DNA of 64,000 bases from Marinomonas sargassi (GTDB lineage Bacteria; Pseudomonadota; Gammaproteobacteria; Pseudomonadales; Marinomonadaceae). Below are positions 7,840 through 17,294 of the stretch, in pieces. The notes beneath the pieces are model-generated. The model did no database searches and had not been told where the DNA came from. It saw nothing but the letters and a program-made list of their open reading frames with translations. The stretch lies in the NCBI RefSeq assembly GCF_025716875.1, contig NZ_JAOVZB010000001.1, positions 868,001 through 932,000 of the forward strand, in the 5' to 3' direction. Position numbers and translations under genes: made by a program. Positions within the stretch are counted from its first letter, which is position 1, and every line of letters starts with the position of its first letter.

Positions 7840-9921
7840 CTATACATTTAAATACTGATCGTGATTTGGCAACCATCTAGATAATAATGGTGAAACAGCG
7901 TCAGGATAATGCGCGTGGAGTAGCGTAGCAGCCCTTTGAACATCTTCTAAAAGGTTTTTATCTCGCTGTAAATCTGCGACTTTGAATTCCCAAAGGCCAG
8001 TCTGACGAGTACCAAGCAGCTCACCTGGGCCACGCAATTCCAAATCCTTTTCGGCAATTTTAAAACCGTCATTGGTTTCTCGCATTGTAGAAAGGCGCTC
8101 TTTACCTTGTTGTCCAAGAGGCGATTTATACAACAAAACACAATAGCTCGCGGTTTCTCCTCGCCCCACACGACCTCTTAGTTGGTGTAGTTGAGCAAGA
8201 CCAAGGCGCTCAGGGTTTTCAATGACCATCAAACTCGAGTTAGGTACATCGACACCAACCTCAATAACGGTTGTGGCTACTAGAAGTTGAATCTCCCCCG
8301 CTTTAAAGCGCGCCATAATATCGGCTTTTTCTTGTGCTTTTAACCTGCCGTGCACCAATCCTATAGACAAACCTTCTAGCTGTTCTTGTAGTAAGATCGC
8401 CGTGTCCTCGGCGGCCTGACATTGCAGGGCTTCGGACTCTTCAATAAGGGTACATACCCAATAGGCTTGCTTGCCTTGTTCACAGCTATTTTTGACTCGT
8501 TCGATGACTTCTTGACGTCGCTGATCAGAAACCACCACCGTATTAATAGGTGTTCTGCCAGGAGGAAGTTCATCGATAATGGAACAGTCTAAATCCGCAT
8601 AGGCAGACATGGCGAGGGTTCTAGGTATCGGGGTCGCAGTCATGATGAGCTGGTGGGGCTGAAAGCCATGTTTCATGCCTTTTTCCCGTAGTGCCATCCG
8701 CTGATGGACGCCAAACCTGTGTTGCTCATCGACAATGGCCAGAGCCAAACGATCAAATTCGACAGTGTCTTGGAATAATGCGTGGGTTCCGACGATAATT
8801 TGTGCTTCACCAGAAGCAATACTGGCGAGTTCGGTTTCTCTCTGTTTACCTTTTAACTTACCTATCATCCAAGCGACTTTTAACCCTAAAGGCTCAAACC
8901 ACTGGCTGAAGTTAATATAGTGCTGCTCGGCCAAAATCTCGGTAGGTGCCATAATTGCGACCTGATAGCCTGCTTGAACGACAGAGGCAGCAGCAAGAGC
9001 AGCGACCAGAGTTTTTCCAGAACCCACGTCCCCTTGCACAAGACGAAGCATCGGGTGGCCAGTGTTCAAATCAGCAAGAATTTCTTGAAAAACGCGCTGT
9101 TGAGCACCGGTTGGTGAAAAGGGTAAGTTGTTTAAGAGTGCGTTACTTAAGCAGCCAGCCTCGGAGACAGTAATGGCAACATCTTTTTTTGCATGTAAGC
9201 GCTTACCAATTAGAGAAAGCTGATGTGCCATAAGCTCTTCAAAAGAGAGGCGGTATTGAGCAGGGTGGTGTCCTGCCTTTAATGTATCTAGATTAGCATC
9301 TCGTTCTGGGTGGTGTAGAAAGTGAATGGCATCCGCAAGAGGCGGTAAACTGAATTCAGCACGAATACTTTCAGGTAACCATTCCTTCAGGTTATAGGGT
9401 GTCAGTCTCTCAAGAGCTTGCTCACATAGTTGGCGTATTTTGGTTTGAGTGAGTCCCTCCGTAAGAGGGTAAATAGGAGTGAGCTGTGCGGAATCTTCAT
9501 GGGCTTCATCATCACCAATGACTTTGTATTCTGGGTGATAAATTTCAAACCCTGTACTGCCCCGACGAATCTCACCAAAGCAGCGAATGCGTTTACCTGA
9601 TTGAAACTGCTTTTTCTGTGCCGCAGAGAAATGAAAAAATCGTAAATTTAATGTGCCAGTGTGATCTTTAATTCGACACAGCAAACTACGGCGTTTGCCC
9701 ATTTTTATTTCACTGCCAGTGACTTGTCCTTCAATGACAGCTTCATCTCCGAATCTAAGTTGACCAATAGGCACAACACGAGTTCTATCTTGATAGCGAA
9801 TAGGAAGATGAAACAGCAAGTCCTGAACTGTATGCAGGTGCAGCTTAGCTAATTTCTCAGCCATGGCGTCACCAACACCTTTTAGTTCACGGACATCCTG
9901 TGTATCTAACCCATCTATCAT
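7840..9921 (-). CDS. recG: ATP-dependent DNA helicase RecG
   Basis: This 693-residue superfamily 2 helicase remodels stalled replication forks and branch-migrates Holliday junctions. It has a wedge/OB domain at about 1-150 (LKGVGDAMAEKLAKLHLHTV; RTRVVPIGQLRFGDEAVIEG), Walker A GDVGSGKT at 297-304, the DEQH box at 398-401 with the RecG-specific QHRFGV, and motif VI region QLHQLRGRVGRGE. Length is normal. It starts only 3 bases after the oxyR stop codon, with GGAG inside the oxyR end as ribosome binding site, so oxyR and recG are co-transcribed as in Pseudomonas. Confidence 0.96.
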   Translation of the reverse strand: MIDGLDTQDVRELKGVGDAMAEKLAKLHLHTVQDLLFHLPIRYQDRTRVVPIGQLRFGDEAVIEGQVTGSEIKMGKRRSLLCRIKDHTGTLNLRFFHFSAAQKKQFQSGKRIRCFGEIRRGSTGFEIYHPEYKVIGDDEAHEDSAQLTPIYPLTEGLTQTKIRQLCEQALERLTPYNLKEWLPESIRAEFSLPPLADAIHFLHHPERDANLDTLKAGHHPAQYRLSFEELMAHQLSLIGKRLHAKKDVAITVSEAGCLSNALLNNLPFSPTGAQQRVFQEILADLNTGHPMLRLVQGDVGSGKTLVAALAAASVVQAGYQVAIMAPTEILAEQHYINFSQWFEPLGLKVAWMIGKLKGKQRETELASIASGEAQIIVGTHALFQDTVEFDRLALAIVDEQHRFGVHQRMALREKGMKHGFQPHQLIMTATPIPRTLAMSAYADLDCSIIDELPPGRTPINTVVVSDQRRQEVIERVKNSCEQGKQAYWVCTLIEESEALQCQAAEDTAILLQEQLEGLSIGLVHGRLKAQEKADIMARFKAGEIQLLVATTVIEVGVDVPNSSLMVIENPERLGLAQLHQLRGRVGRGETASYCVLLYKSPLGQQGKERLSTMRETNDGFKIAEKDLELRGPGELLGTRQTGLWEFKVADLQRDKNLLEDVQRAATLLHAHYPDAVSPLLSRWLPNHDQYLNV

Positions 9922-9924
9922 GAT

Positions 9925-10833
9925 CTATGAAAGCTCCAATTGCTTACAAGCATCACGAATCGATTGACTGACCGCTTCAATGGCTTTCGGGCGGGGGAAG
10001 CTCGCTCGCCATGCTAAAGCAACGGTACGTTTTGGTGCAGGTGCTGTGAAAGGGCGCACTTCAAGCATGTCGTGGTTAATGTTGGTAACGGCAGATTTCG
10101 GTAGAACAGTCACCCCTAAACCAGAAGCCACCATATAACGAATCGTCTCTAACGAGCTGCCATTAACAACGGTACGGCCATTATCAAACTCATTGTCTGA
10201 AACCAAAGGGCAAGCCTCGAGTACTTGCTCGCTAAAGCAATGGCCCTTGCCTAGTAGCAGTAGGTTATCCGTAGATAGTTGGCTGGTTTCAATGCTATCG
10301 AGATTCGTCCAAGGATGATTACGAGGCATGAGAACAACAAACTCTTCCTCGTAGATAGGTTGAGTAACCACATCTGGTTCATGGAAAGGCAGAGCGACAA
10401 TAATGCCGTCTAACTCACCATTTCTAAGCTTTGGTCGTAAGTTCTCGGTGAGGTCTTCTTCAATTGATAGTGGCATGCCTGAGACAATCTTATGCAAAGC
10501 CGGAATCATAAAAGGGAATAGGTAAGGGGCAATAGTATAAATAGCACCTACTTTTAATGGTCCTGCTAATTGATCTTTCCCAGAAGCGGCTAGTTCTTTG
10601 ATGACATTGGCCTGATTGAGTACTTGCTTGGCCTGCTTAATAATTTGCTCGCCTAATGGGGTGATATAGACGGAACTTTTACTGCGCTCAAAAATAGATG
10701 TGCCTAGCTCTTCTTCAAGCTTTTTCACCGCCACACTTAAGGTAGGTTGCGAGACATAGCAGCGATCGGCTGCTCGGCCAAAATGTTTTTCTTCTGCCAG
10801 CATTACAATGTATTTAAGTTCCGTTAATGTCAT
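9925..10833 (-). CDS. oxyR: Hydrogen-peroxide-sensing LysR regulator OxyR
   Basis: This 302-residue LysR-type regulator has the OxyR N-terminus MTLTELKYIVMLAEEKHFGRA with winged HTH (about 1-60). The redox-active cysteines fall exactly at residue 199 (in GKGHCF) and 208 (in LEACP), the positions of the disulfide switch in E. coli OxyR. It controls catalase, peroxidase and related genes when oxidised. Immediately upstream of recG with a 3-base gap. Its promoter must lie in 10834-10969, which is AT-rich; OxyR usually autoregulates. Confidence 0.95.
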   Translation of the reverse strand: MTLTELKYIVMLAEEKHFGRAADRCYVSQPTLSVAVKKLEEELGTSIFERSKSSVYITPLGEQIIKQAKQVLNQANVIKELAASGKDQLAGPLKVGAIYTIAPYLFPFMIPALHKIVSGMPLSIEEDLTENLRPKLRNGELDGIIVALPFHEPDVVTQPIYEEEFVVLMPRNHPWTNLDSIETSQLSTDNLLLLGKGHCFSEQVLEACPLVSDNEFDNGRTVVNGSSLETIRYMVASGLGVTVLPKSAVTNINHDMLEVRPFTAPAPKRTVALAWRASFPRPKAIEAVSQSIRDACKQLELS

Positions 10834-10993
10834 AACTGTACCTTTGATTGATGTGAGCTGCTTTGATTGTTAATAGCTATGATAATACACAATTTAATAA
10901 AGTATACTCGTTAAATATTGTTCCTAGCTATCGTGATATTTATAAAGTCACAGTGGATGCTAGCTATGCGTGAATCGTGATGAGGAAGAAATA

Positions 10994-11845
10994 GTGTCTA
11001 GAGTGTTAATTGCAGGGTGTGGAGATTTAGGAAGTGGCCTAGCGGAAAGCTTAATCGACATGGGACATCATGTGGTGGGCATTCGACGTACTGGTTCTCA
11101 GTTTCCGGAAGGCGTTGTCGGGGTAACAGGTGACTTACGTGAATTTTCAGAGGGGCAGTTGCCTGATGTGGAAGTGATCTTTTTAATAATGACGCCCAAA
11201 GGTCGCACAGAGGAAGCTTATAGGTTGGCTTACTTTGATACGGCACAGGCACTAGTCAGAAGGTATCAATACCAAGCGACACAGCCCCAAGTATTTTTCG
11301 TCTCTAGTACCAGTGTTTATGGACAAAGCCAAGGGCAGTGGATTGATGAGAGCACTCTCGCTGAGCCTAAGTCCGCTACGGCAAAAGTATTACGAGAAAC
11401 GGAAGATGCTCTTGCTCAGGCATTTTCTTTTTGTACTTCCATACGCTGCTCGGGTATTTACGGTGCAGGGCGTTTTCGATTGATAGAGAAAGTGAAGAGT
11501 GAACAGGAGTGGGAGACTAATAGCTGGACCAATAGAATTCACCGTGACGATGTAGTTTCTGCACTGGTGACCTTGGCAAAACATGCGATTAACAACACCG
11601 CTTTGCCGCCTGTTGTGATTGCGACAGATTTGACGCCAGTATCTATGTGGGAAGTAAAGCTATGGTTAGCAACCAGTTTAGGCGCCAAACCTACGATTCA
11701 AAATAACAGTGGCTTTGTACCTGATACTGGCAAACGAATTCAGGGCCAGCATTTACTAAATCTAGGCTGGCAGCCGCGCTACCCAAGTTATGTAGTGGGC
11801 TATCAAAGTTTGCTAGAAGAATATAAGCATCAAAGCGTGAAGTAA
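10994..11845 (+). CDS. NAD(P)-binding epimerase-like protein (YeeZ-type extended SDR)
   Basis: The N-terminal Rossmann nucleotide motif VLIAGCGDLGSGLAESL lies directly after the start. A STSVYGQSQGQWIDE segment with the YGxxxG-type active-site region characteristic of YeeZ-like NAD-dependent epimerases follows, and then a RIHRDDVVSAL motif. The GTG at 10994 is chosen because GAGGAAG (10983-10988 region) sits 5 bases upstream; an in-frame GTG at 10970 gives 8 more residues without a better site. 283 residues. Substrate unknown; the YeeZ family has no firmly assigned reaction. It ends at a bidirectional terminator shared with ridA. Confidence 0.75.
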   Translation: MSRVLIAGCGDLGSGLAESLIDMGHHVVGIRRTGSQFPEGVVGVTGDLREFSEGQLPDVEVIFLIMTPKGRTEEAYRLAYFDTAQALVRRYQYQATQPQVFFVSSTSVYGQSQGQWIDESTLAEPKSATAKVLRETEDALAQAFSFCTSIRCSGIYGAGRFRLIEKVKSEQEWETNSWTNRIHRDDVVSALVTLAKHAINNTALPPVVIATDLTPVSMWEVKLWLATSLGAKPTIQNNSGFVPDTGKRIQGQHLLNLGWQPRYPSYVVGYQSLLEEYKHQSVK

Positions 11846-11849
11846 GAAT

Positions 11850-11878
11850 AAAAAAAGAGGCTAATAGCCTCTTTTTTT
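11850..11878. terminator. Bidirectional terminator between epimerase gene and ridA
   Basis: Stem AGAGGCT/AGCCTCT (11856-11862 with 11866-11872), extended by A/T pairs, with a run of As on the left and seven Ts on the right, so it can end transcription from both converging genes. Confidence 0.85.
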
Positions 11879-11908
11879 ATTCTGGTAAGGAGCGGGTAAG
11901 AAGAGAGT

Positions 11909-12295
11909 TTAGTCTTCTAGTACCATGATACCTTCAATTTCCACTTCCACGCCTTTCGGTAAAGCACGAACCCCCATCGCAGCTCGAGCAGGGTAAGGCT
12001 CTTTTACGAACTGCTTCATCACTTCATTTACCGTGTTAAAGTTATTTAAGTCCGTCATGAAAATGTTGAATTTAACGACATTCTCTAAAGCGCCACCGGC
12101 TGCTTCACAAACCGCTTGTAAGTTCTTAAATACTTGAGTGGTTTGCTCTACAACACCGCCTTCAATGACTTCCATTGTTTCAGGAATTAAAGGAATTTGT
12201 CCAGAAAGGTACACAGTGTTGCCTGCGCGAACTGCTTGAGAGTATGGGCCGATCGCAGCTGGAGCTTGTTCAGTATGAATCACTTGTTTAGGCAT
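11909..12295 (-). CDS. ridA: Reactive intermediate deaminase RidA (YjgF family)
   Basis: This 128-residue protein of the YjgF/YER057c/UK114 family hydrolyses 2-aminoacrylate and related enamine/imine intermediates released by PLP enzymes. The sequence shows AIGPYSQAVRAGNTVYLSGQIPL, the catalytic arginine in YPARAAMGVRALPKG and the terminal VEIEGIM. Length is normal. It follows spoT by 32 bases in the same direction, as in many pseudomonads. Confidence 0.92.
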   Translation of the reverse strand: MPKQVIHTEQAPAAIGPYSQAVRAGNTVYLSGQIPLIPETMEVIEGGVVEQTTQVFKNLQAVCEAAGGALENVVKFNIFMTDLNNFNTVNEVMKQFVKEPYPARAAMGVRALPKGVEVEIEGIMVLED

Positions 12296-12327
12296 AGCTT
12301 AAGTTCCTATTTAAAAAGTAAGTATGA

Positions 12328-14445
12328 TTAGCGAGCAATAACGGTTTCACGAGATACTTTTTCTACACAGCGAACCGCTTTTATGCGGCGCATAGCATCT
12401 GCCAAGCCGATACGGCTAGATATGGTGATGTTAAGGCGTAGGCGACTGATTCTGCCTCGCTCGATGATCTCAAGGTTGGATACTTGGAAATCGGTATCAC
12501 TGATAGAGCTGGCGATTTTAGCGACTGCACCGCGTTCGTTGATATAGGTAACGATCAAGCTTAAATGCAGTTCTTCTTCAATCTCCTTGCCCCACGACAT
12601 ACGAATAAAACGTTCAGGGCTAGATAAATGATCCTGAACATTCGGGCAGTTTAGGTGATGAATGACGATGCCCTTTTCAACTTGAACATGTCCTACAATA
12701 GGATCGCCAGGGATAGGTGAACAACATTTCGCATAGGACAGTAACATGCCTTCAGAGCCGTTCACTTTAAAGGACTGTGGAGTGACTAGGTTTTCTTCGT
12801 CATAGTTCGGGAAAAGCTCACGAGCGACAAGGTAACCAACATGGCGACCTTTACCTATGGATTCTAAAAGGTCGTCTAAAGAGTCTAGGTTATGGTTGAT
12901 TAACACTTGAGAAATTTGTGCTTCCGTTAACTCACCGATATTAACCTTAAAGGCGTTGAGTGATCGGGTTAACAGTCTGTGACCAATCGAAATGGCGTTT
13001 TCGCGCTGCTTATCTTTTAAGTAATGGCGAATATTAGTGCGGGCTTTACCGGTAATGGCAAAGCTTAACCAAGCGACATTTGGCTGTGCATTTTTCGCCG
13101 TAATGATTTCTACGGTTTGGCCACTTTCCAATTGTGTACTCAAAGGAGCAAGTCGTCGGTTTATCCGGCATGAAATACAAGAGTTGCCAATTTCAGTATG
13201 TACGCCATAGGCGAAATCGACTGGCGTCGCACCCGATGGCAACTCAACAATCTGTCCTGTTGGAGTGAAAACATACACTTCATCAGGGAATAGGTCACTT
13301 TTGACGTTATCAACAAACTCCATCGGATTGCGCGCTTTTTGCTGCATATCCAATAAGCTTTTCACCCATTTTGTTGCTCTATCGTGGTTGCTTGGTGTTT
13401 TAGAAGTGCCTTTCGCTTTATAGGCCCAGTGAGCAGCAATACCATTATCTGCTACCAAGTCCATTTCTTGAGTGCGAATTTGTACTTCCATTGGGATACC
13501 ATTCGAGCCCACTACGGTAGTGTGCAAAGATTGATAACCATTGGATTTAGGTACCGCGATATAATCTTTAAAACGACCTTCAATCGGCTTAAAGATAGAG
13601 TGAATAACACCTAAGATTCGATAACAACTATCGTGTCTATCTGTCACGATACGTACGCCCATCACATCCATAATTTCATCCAAAGAACGGCGCTTCTTGT
13701 CCATTTTTTGGTAAATACTGTAAATGTGTTTTTCGCGTACGCTAATGCCCGCTTCAATATAATCCGCTGCTAATTCGGCGCGAATGGCATCTTCTAGTTT
13801 CTCGATATCTTTTGCGCGTTGCTGACCATACTTTTTGAGAATGGCTTTATGCAGCATGCGAGCACGCATAGGGTAGTAGGCTTGGAAAGCCAAAGACTCT
13901 AGTTCCACCCTGACGTTGTACATACCTAATCGATTAGCAATAGGAGCGTATATATCTAGGGTTTCACGAGCAATTCTGCGTTTTTTATTGGCAGGCATTG
14001 CATCTAGAGTGCGCATGTTATGCAGGCGATCCGCTAACTTTACGAGAATGACGCGAATGTCATCTGCCATGGCCATGGCCATTTTTTGAAAGTTATGGGC
14101 TTGTTTCTCGATTTGGCTATTGAATTCAAGGTGGGTTAGTTTACTAACACCATCCACTAGACCTGCAACGTTCTCGCCAAATTGTTTCGTTAGGGCGTCT
14201 CGGCTGATGCCAGTGTCTTCAATAACGTCATGGAGTAATGCTGCTGCCAGACCATCGCAATCCATGCGTAGTATGGAGAGAATTTCGGCCACGGCTAAAG
14301 GGTGAGTCACATAAGGCTCACCACTTTTACGACGTTGGCCGTCATGGGCTTGCTCAGCAAAATAATAGGCGCGCTTTACCTTAGCAACTTCGTCGTAAGG
14401 TAAATACTTGCTGAGCGTTAGGGCTAGATCTTCAATGGTATACAT
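12328..14445 (-). CDS. spoT: Bifunctional (p)ppGpp synthetase/hydrolase SpoT
   Basis: This 705-residue RelA/SpoT homologue makes and degrades the stringent alarmone. An intact HD hydrolase domain is present (RKSGEPYVTHPLAVAEIL at 39-56; HD at 72-73 in LLHDVIEDT). The synthetase domain carries RFKD at 291-294, the SpoT-type motif as opposed to EXDD of monofunctional RelA, plus SNGYQSLHT. A TGS domain (DEVYVFTPTGQIVELPSGA, about 390-445) and a C-terminal ACT domain follow. Organised gmk-rpoZ-spoT-ridA; the trmH gene that lies between spoT and recG in E. coli is absent. Confidence 0.96.
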   Translation of the reverse strand: MYTIEDLALTLSKYLPYDEVAKVKRAYYFAEQAHDGQRRKSGEPYVTHPLAVAEILSILRMDCDGLAAALLHDVIEDTGISRDALTKQFGENVAGLVDGVSKLTHLEFNSQIEKQAHNFQKMAMAMADDIRVILVKLADRLHNMRTLDAMPANKKRRIARETLDIYAPIANRLGMYNVRVELESLAFQAYYPMRARMLHKAILKKYGQQRAKDIEKLEDAIRAELAADYIEAGISVREKHIYSIYQKMDKKRRSLDEIMDVMGVRIVTDRHDSCYRILGVIHSIFKPIEGRFKDYIAVPKSNGYQSLHTTVVGSNGIPMEVQIRTQEMDLVADNGIAAHWAYKAKGTSKTPSNHDRATKWVKSLLDMQQKARNPMEFVDNVKSDLFPDEVYVFTPTGQIVELPSGATPVDFAYGVHTEIGNSCISCRINRRLAPLSTQLESGQTVEIITAKNAQPNVAWLSFAITGKARTNIRHYLKDKQRENAISIGHRLLTRSLNAFKVNIGELTEAQISQVLINHNLDSLDDLLESIGKGRHVGYLVARELFPNYDEENLVTPQSFKVNGSEGMLLSYAKCCSPIPGDPIVGHVQVEKGIVIHHLNCPNVQDHLSSPERFIRMSWGKEIEEELHLSLIVTYINERGAVAKIASSISDTDFQVSNLEIIERGRISRLRLNITISSRIGLADAMRRIKAVRCVEKVSRETVIAR

Positions 14446-14507
14446 CGCTCACCTCACAGAGTAGAAAACAAGCGCATCATTTTTGCAGTGAGCAATACCA
14501 TAAAAAA

Positions 14508-14732
14508 TTAAAACTCGTGAACAGGTTGCTTCTGTTGATCAACATTACCTGCATTGATCAAATCTTCTGCAATTTCGCGCAATGCGACTACAGTCACTTT
14601 GTCACTTTCTACAGGGACTTTTGATTCTTCACCACCCGTTGCAAGTTGACGAGCGCGTTTTGACGCAACCATCACTAGTTCAAAGCGGTTTTCAACATTT
14701 TCTAAACAATCTTCAACGGTAACTCGAGCCAT
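14508..14732 (-). CDS. rpoZ: RNA polymerase omega subunit RpoZ
   Basis: Short protein (74 residues) beginning [20 protein letters not shown] and containing [15 protein letters not shown], the conserved omega core that holds the beta-prime C-terminus. It is slightly shorter than the E. coli protein (91), which is normal in this group. It sits between gmk and spoT, the standard gammaproteobacterial context. Confidence 0.95.
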   Translation of the reverse strand: MARVTVEDCLENVENRFELVMVASKRARQLATGGEESKVPVESDKVTVVALREIAEDLINAGNVDQQKQPVHEF

Positions 14733-14789
14733 TTTGACCTCTATATTCGGTTATCTATCTTTCAAAGGGTAATTCTACTTAAGGCGTTC

Positions 14790-15413
14790 TCATAATGACA
14801 AGAGATCATTGATAAGATTGTTATGTTTTTGCACCATAACCGCGTTTTTTGCGCGCATAGCCTTAAAAATAGAGGTGATTTGCGATAACGCTGCGTCAAA
14901 ATCATCGTTAATGATGACAAAGTCGTATTCGTTGTAATGAGACATTTCATTAACGGCTTTGGCCATTCGACGCTGGATCACATCTTCAGAATCTGTACCG
15001 CGGCCTTTTAATCTTTCTTCAAGGGCCTGCAATGATGGTGGCAGAATAAAAATGCCTATGGCTTCAGGGTAAAGTGAGCGCACTTGGCGAGCACCTTGCC
15101 AATCAATTTCAAGGATCACGTCCAAGCCTTCTTCCAACATACTAAAGATAGAAGCTTTTGATGTTCCATAGTAATTATCAAACACTTGAGCGTGCTCAAA
15201 GAAGGCATCGTCAGCAATCATATCTAAGAAGGATTCAGGGTCGGTAAAGAAATACTCTCGGCCATCTTCTTCACCAGCTCGTGGTGCTCTCGTGGTATGA
15301 GATATGGAGATGCGCACTTGTTCATCTTGTTTAAGCAATGCCTTGTACAGCGTAGATTTACCTGCACCAGAAGGAGCCGATAAAATGAATAAGTTGCCTT
15401 TATGTTTGTCCAT
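14790..15413 (-). CDS. gmk: Guanylate kinase Gmk
   Basis: This enzyme phosphorylates GMP to GDP. P-loop APSGAGKS at 13-20, followed by the GMP-binding region ISISHTTRAPRAGEEDGREYFF, and LEIDWQGARQV. 207 residues, normal length. First gene of gmk-rpoZ-spoT-ridA. Its upstream region (15414-15516) presumably carries the promoter; no clear -35/-10 pair was recognised. Confidence 0.95.
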   Translation of the reverse strand: MDKHKGNLFILSAPSGAGKSTLYKALLKQDEQVRISISHTTRAPRAGEEDGREYFFTDPESFLDMIADDAFFEHAQVFDNYYGTSKASIFSMLEEGLDVILEIDWQGARQVRSLYPEAIGIFILPPSLQALEERLKGRGTDSEDVIQRRMAKAVNEMSHYNEYDFVIINDDFDAALSQITSIFKAMRAKNAVMVQKHNNLINDLLSL

Positions 15414-15516
15414 GAGGTTTTTAAATCCGCCAATCAGAATCTGAATATCGATCTATTACTATACCATAAACTGCTTGAAACAAAGGGATAAAGGACAAGT
15501 CTTATTTTGTGAGTAA

Positions 15517-16728
15517 TTACGCGCTTTTTTGCGTCGGTGGAGGGCTGGCGTACCAGCCTAAAATGACCCACAAAGTGCCTAATCCCAGCAACAAATACAA
15601 AGCCGGTTGCCAGGATTGGTAGAGGTCGAACAGAAACCCTAGGGAAAACGGCCCCACGGCTGCTAAGGAGTAGCCTAATAATTGGGACATCCCAGATAAT
15701 GCAGCGGCTTGCTTAGGGCTCTCAGTTCGAAAGCTGACAAAAGACATGCCCAATATAAAGCTCATGCTGGTTGAGAAACCAAATGACAGAGACCAAAACA
15801 CCGACCAATCCGCTAAGTATAAATAGCCGAATAAGCTCAGCCATGTGATCCCTGTGGAAATTAAGGCCAGTCTTCTAAGGCTTCCTAATTTATTAATAAA
15901 AGGCGCCAAAAGCAGTGACGGTAAAGCCCCAGCAACTTGTACATAACCAAGATAGAGACCTGCCGTCGAGTCAGTATAGCCGTTGGACATTAATATGGCG
16001 GGTATCCATGCCATTACTGAATAACTCAGCAAAGAGTTCATGGCTAAAAAGCCAGACATTAGCCAAGCTAACTTGGATTTCCAAATAGCGCTCTCTTTTA
16101 ACGCTGTGGATGTTGGTTGTGCTGGTTGTGCAACAATCTTACCGCTAAGCCAGATCATGATGGGTAATAAGATGATCACCACTTGGCAAAGTAATGCGAA
16201 AGACCAGCCGTGAGAGGCAAAAGGCCATTCTGATTGTTCTGCAATTTGGCTTAGGGGAATGGCTGTACTGGCCATTAAGAAAGCGCCCACATTCATCATC
16301 AATACATAAATAGCGGTAACCTGCACCACAGATTCAGGGAAGTAACGCTTAACCAAGCCCGGCAGCAATACATTACCCACAGCAATGCCAACCCCTATTA
16401 ATATCATTCCAAAGTAGAGAGACTGAATAAAAGGTAGGGAGCGCATTAACATCCCTAAAGCAATGAAACTCACCCCAAGAATAAGAGTTCGTTCCAGTGA
16501 CCAGCGCCGTATTAATTGAGCAGATACTGGAGCAAACACGGCAAAGGCCACTAAAGGTAAACTGGCTAATAGACCCAACTGAGAGCTAGATAAGTTTAAA
16601 TCCAAACTAATACGCTCAAAAAGTGGAGATAAGCCCATTACAGGGCCTCTTAGGCTCAAAGCAGTGAAGAAAATAAAGAGAGCAATATAAGCGGCATCAT
16701 GGCGCATTATCCGGATCAGCTTATTCAT
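15517..16728 (-). CDS. MFS transporter of the CynX/NimT type
   Basis: This inner-membrane protein has 12 predicted helices (403 residues). The N-terminal half has LRGPVMGLSPLFERISLDL, LSSSQLGLLASLPL and the MFS motif region FAPVSAQLIRRWSLERTL between helices 2 and 3; the loop between helices 6 and 7 is about residues 195-220. The pattern fits the cyanate/nitroimidazole group (CynX, YeaN) whose true substrates are mostly unknown. A single gene, facing gmk's upstream side in the same direction; no operon partner gives its substrate away. Confidence 0.8.
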   Translation of the reverse strand: MNKLIRIMRHDAAYIALFIFFTALSLRGPVMGLSPLFERISLDLNLSSSQLGLLASLPLVAFAVFAPVSAQLIRRWSLERTLILGVSFIALGMLMRSLPFIQSLYFGMILIGVGIAVGNVLLPGLVKRYFPESVVQVTAIYVLMMNVGAFLMASTAIPLSQIAEQSEWPFASHGWSFALLCQVVIILLPIMIWLSGKIVAQPAQPTSTALKESAIWKSKLAWLMSGFLAMNSLLSYSVMAWIPAILMSNGYTDSTAGLYLGYVQVAGALPSLLLAPFINKLGSLRRLALISTGITWLSLFGYLYLADWSVFWSLSFGFSTSMSFILGMSFVSFRTESPKQAAALSGMSQLLGYSLAAVGPFSLGFLFDLYQSWQPALYLLLGLGTLWVILGWYASPPPTQKSA

Positions 16729-17294
16729 AAAGGTATGGTGTCCATGTTGAGGCTAATTGTGCTCGGGAGGGTAAGTATAAAGGCTGAGTCTAACGGGCGG
16801 TATTAGCCATTCGTTTAATGCTTAAAACGACTTCATGTATTTGATATCAGGCAGTTCTAACTTATGGAGCGGCATCGTTTTAAGTGAGATTTTTACTGGA
16901 TATTCAATATTATTGTGACAAGGCTGACTTCGCTTTAGACCGTTTAGGAATAATAAAAAGTTATATTAGTTTGTTTTGTAATTGATCAGTTAATTGCTAT
17001 AGCTCCAGTATTCATTAAATTGTCATACGTATTCTGTATGAGTGTGTAAAAATAGTGCACCAATCATTTGTCTCAACAAGAGATATATCGGCTCTTAAAA
17101 GTAGCCGTTCACTAATTTAAGGCATCGATGCCCCTCTAAGTAGCACCTTCTATAGGCTTCCTAAAGTCTACCTTTAACAAGTTCACTTGAAATGTGATAA
17201 ATATGTGTTGCTAATAAGGCAACGATTAATAAATTTAAAGGCAACAAAGAAAGGCGTTTTATAAAAAGGCCACCCACAAAAAACGGAGCCCTAA
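16729..17294. other. 566-base intergenic region upstream of the DUF3100 cluster
   Basis: No credible coding sequence on either strand. It is AT-rich and holds a CATAC-N7-GTATG dyad (17024-17040), a 12-base palindrome GGCATCGATGCC (17121-17132) and, at the end, the CGGAG ribosome binding site of the next gene. It should contain the divergent promoters of the MFS gene and of the membrane-protein/amidohydrolase cluster. Confidence 0.5.
17024..17040. promoter_or_regulatory. Candidate LysR-type operator
   Basis: CATAC and GTATG arms with a 7-base centre. Its ATAC-N7-GTAT core obeys the T-N11-A rule of LysR-type binding sites. A LysR gene (19937-20851) lies in the cluster that starts 255 bases downstream. 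Binding is inferred only from pattern. Confidence 0.35.

Noticed and set aside
17121..17132. 12-base palindrome GGCATCGATGCC
   Set aside because: A single short palindrome without a partner or clear promoter context; mentioned only in the intergenic entry.
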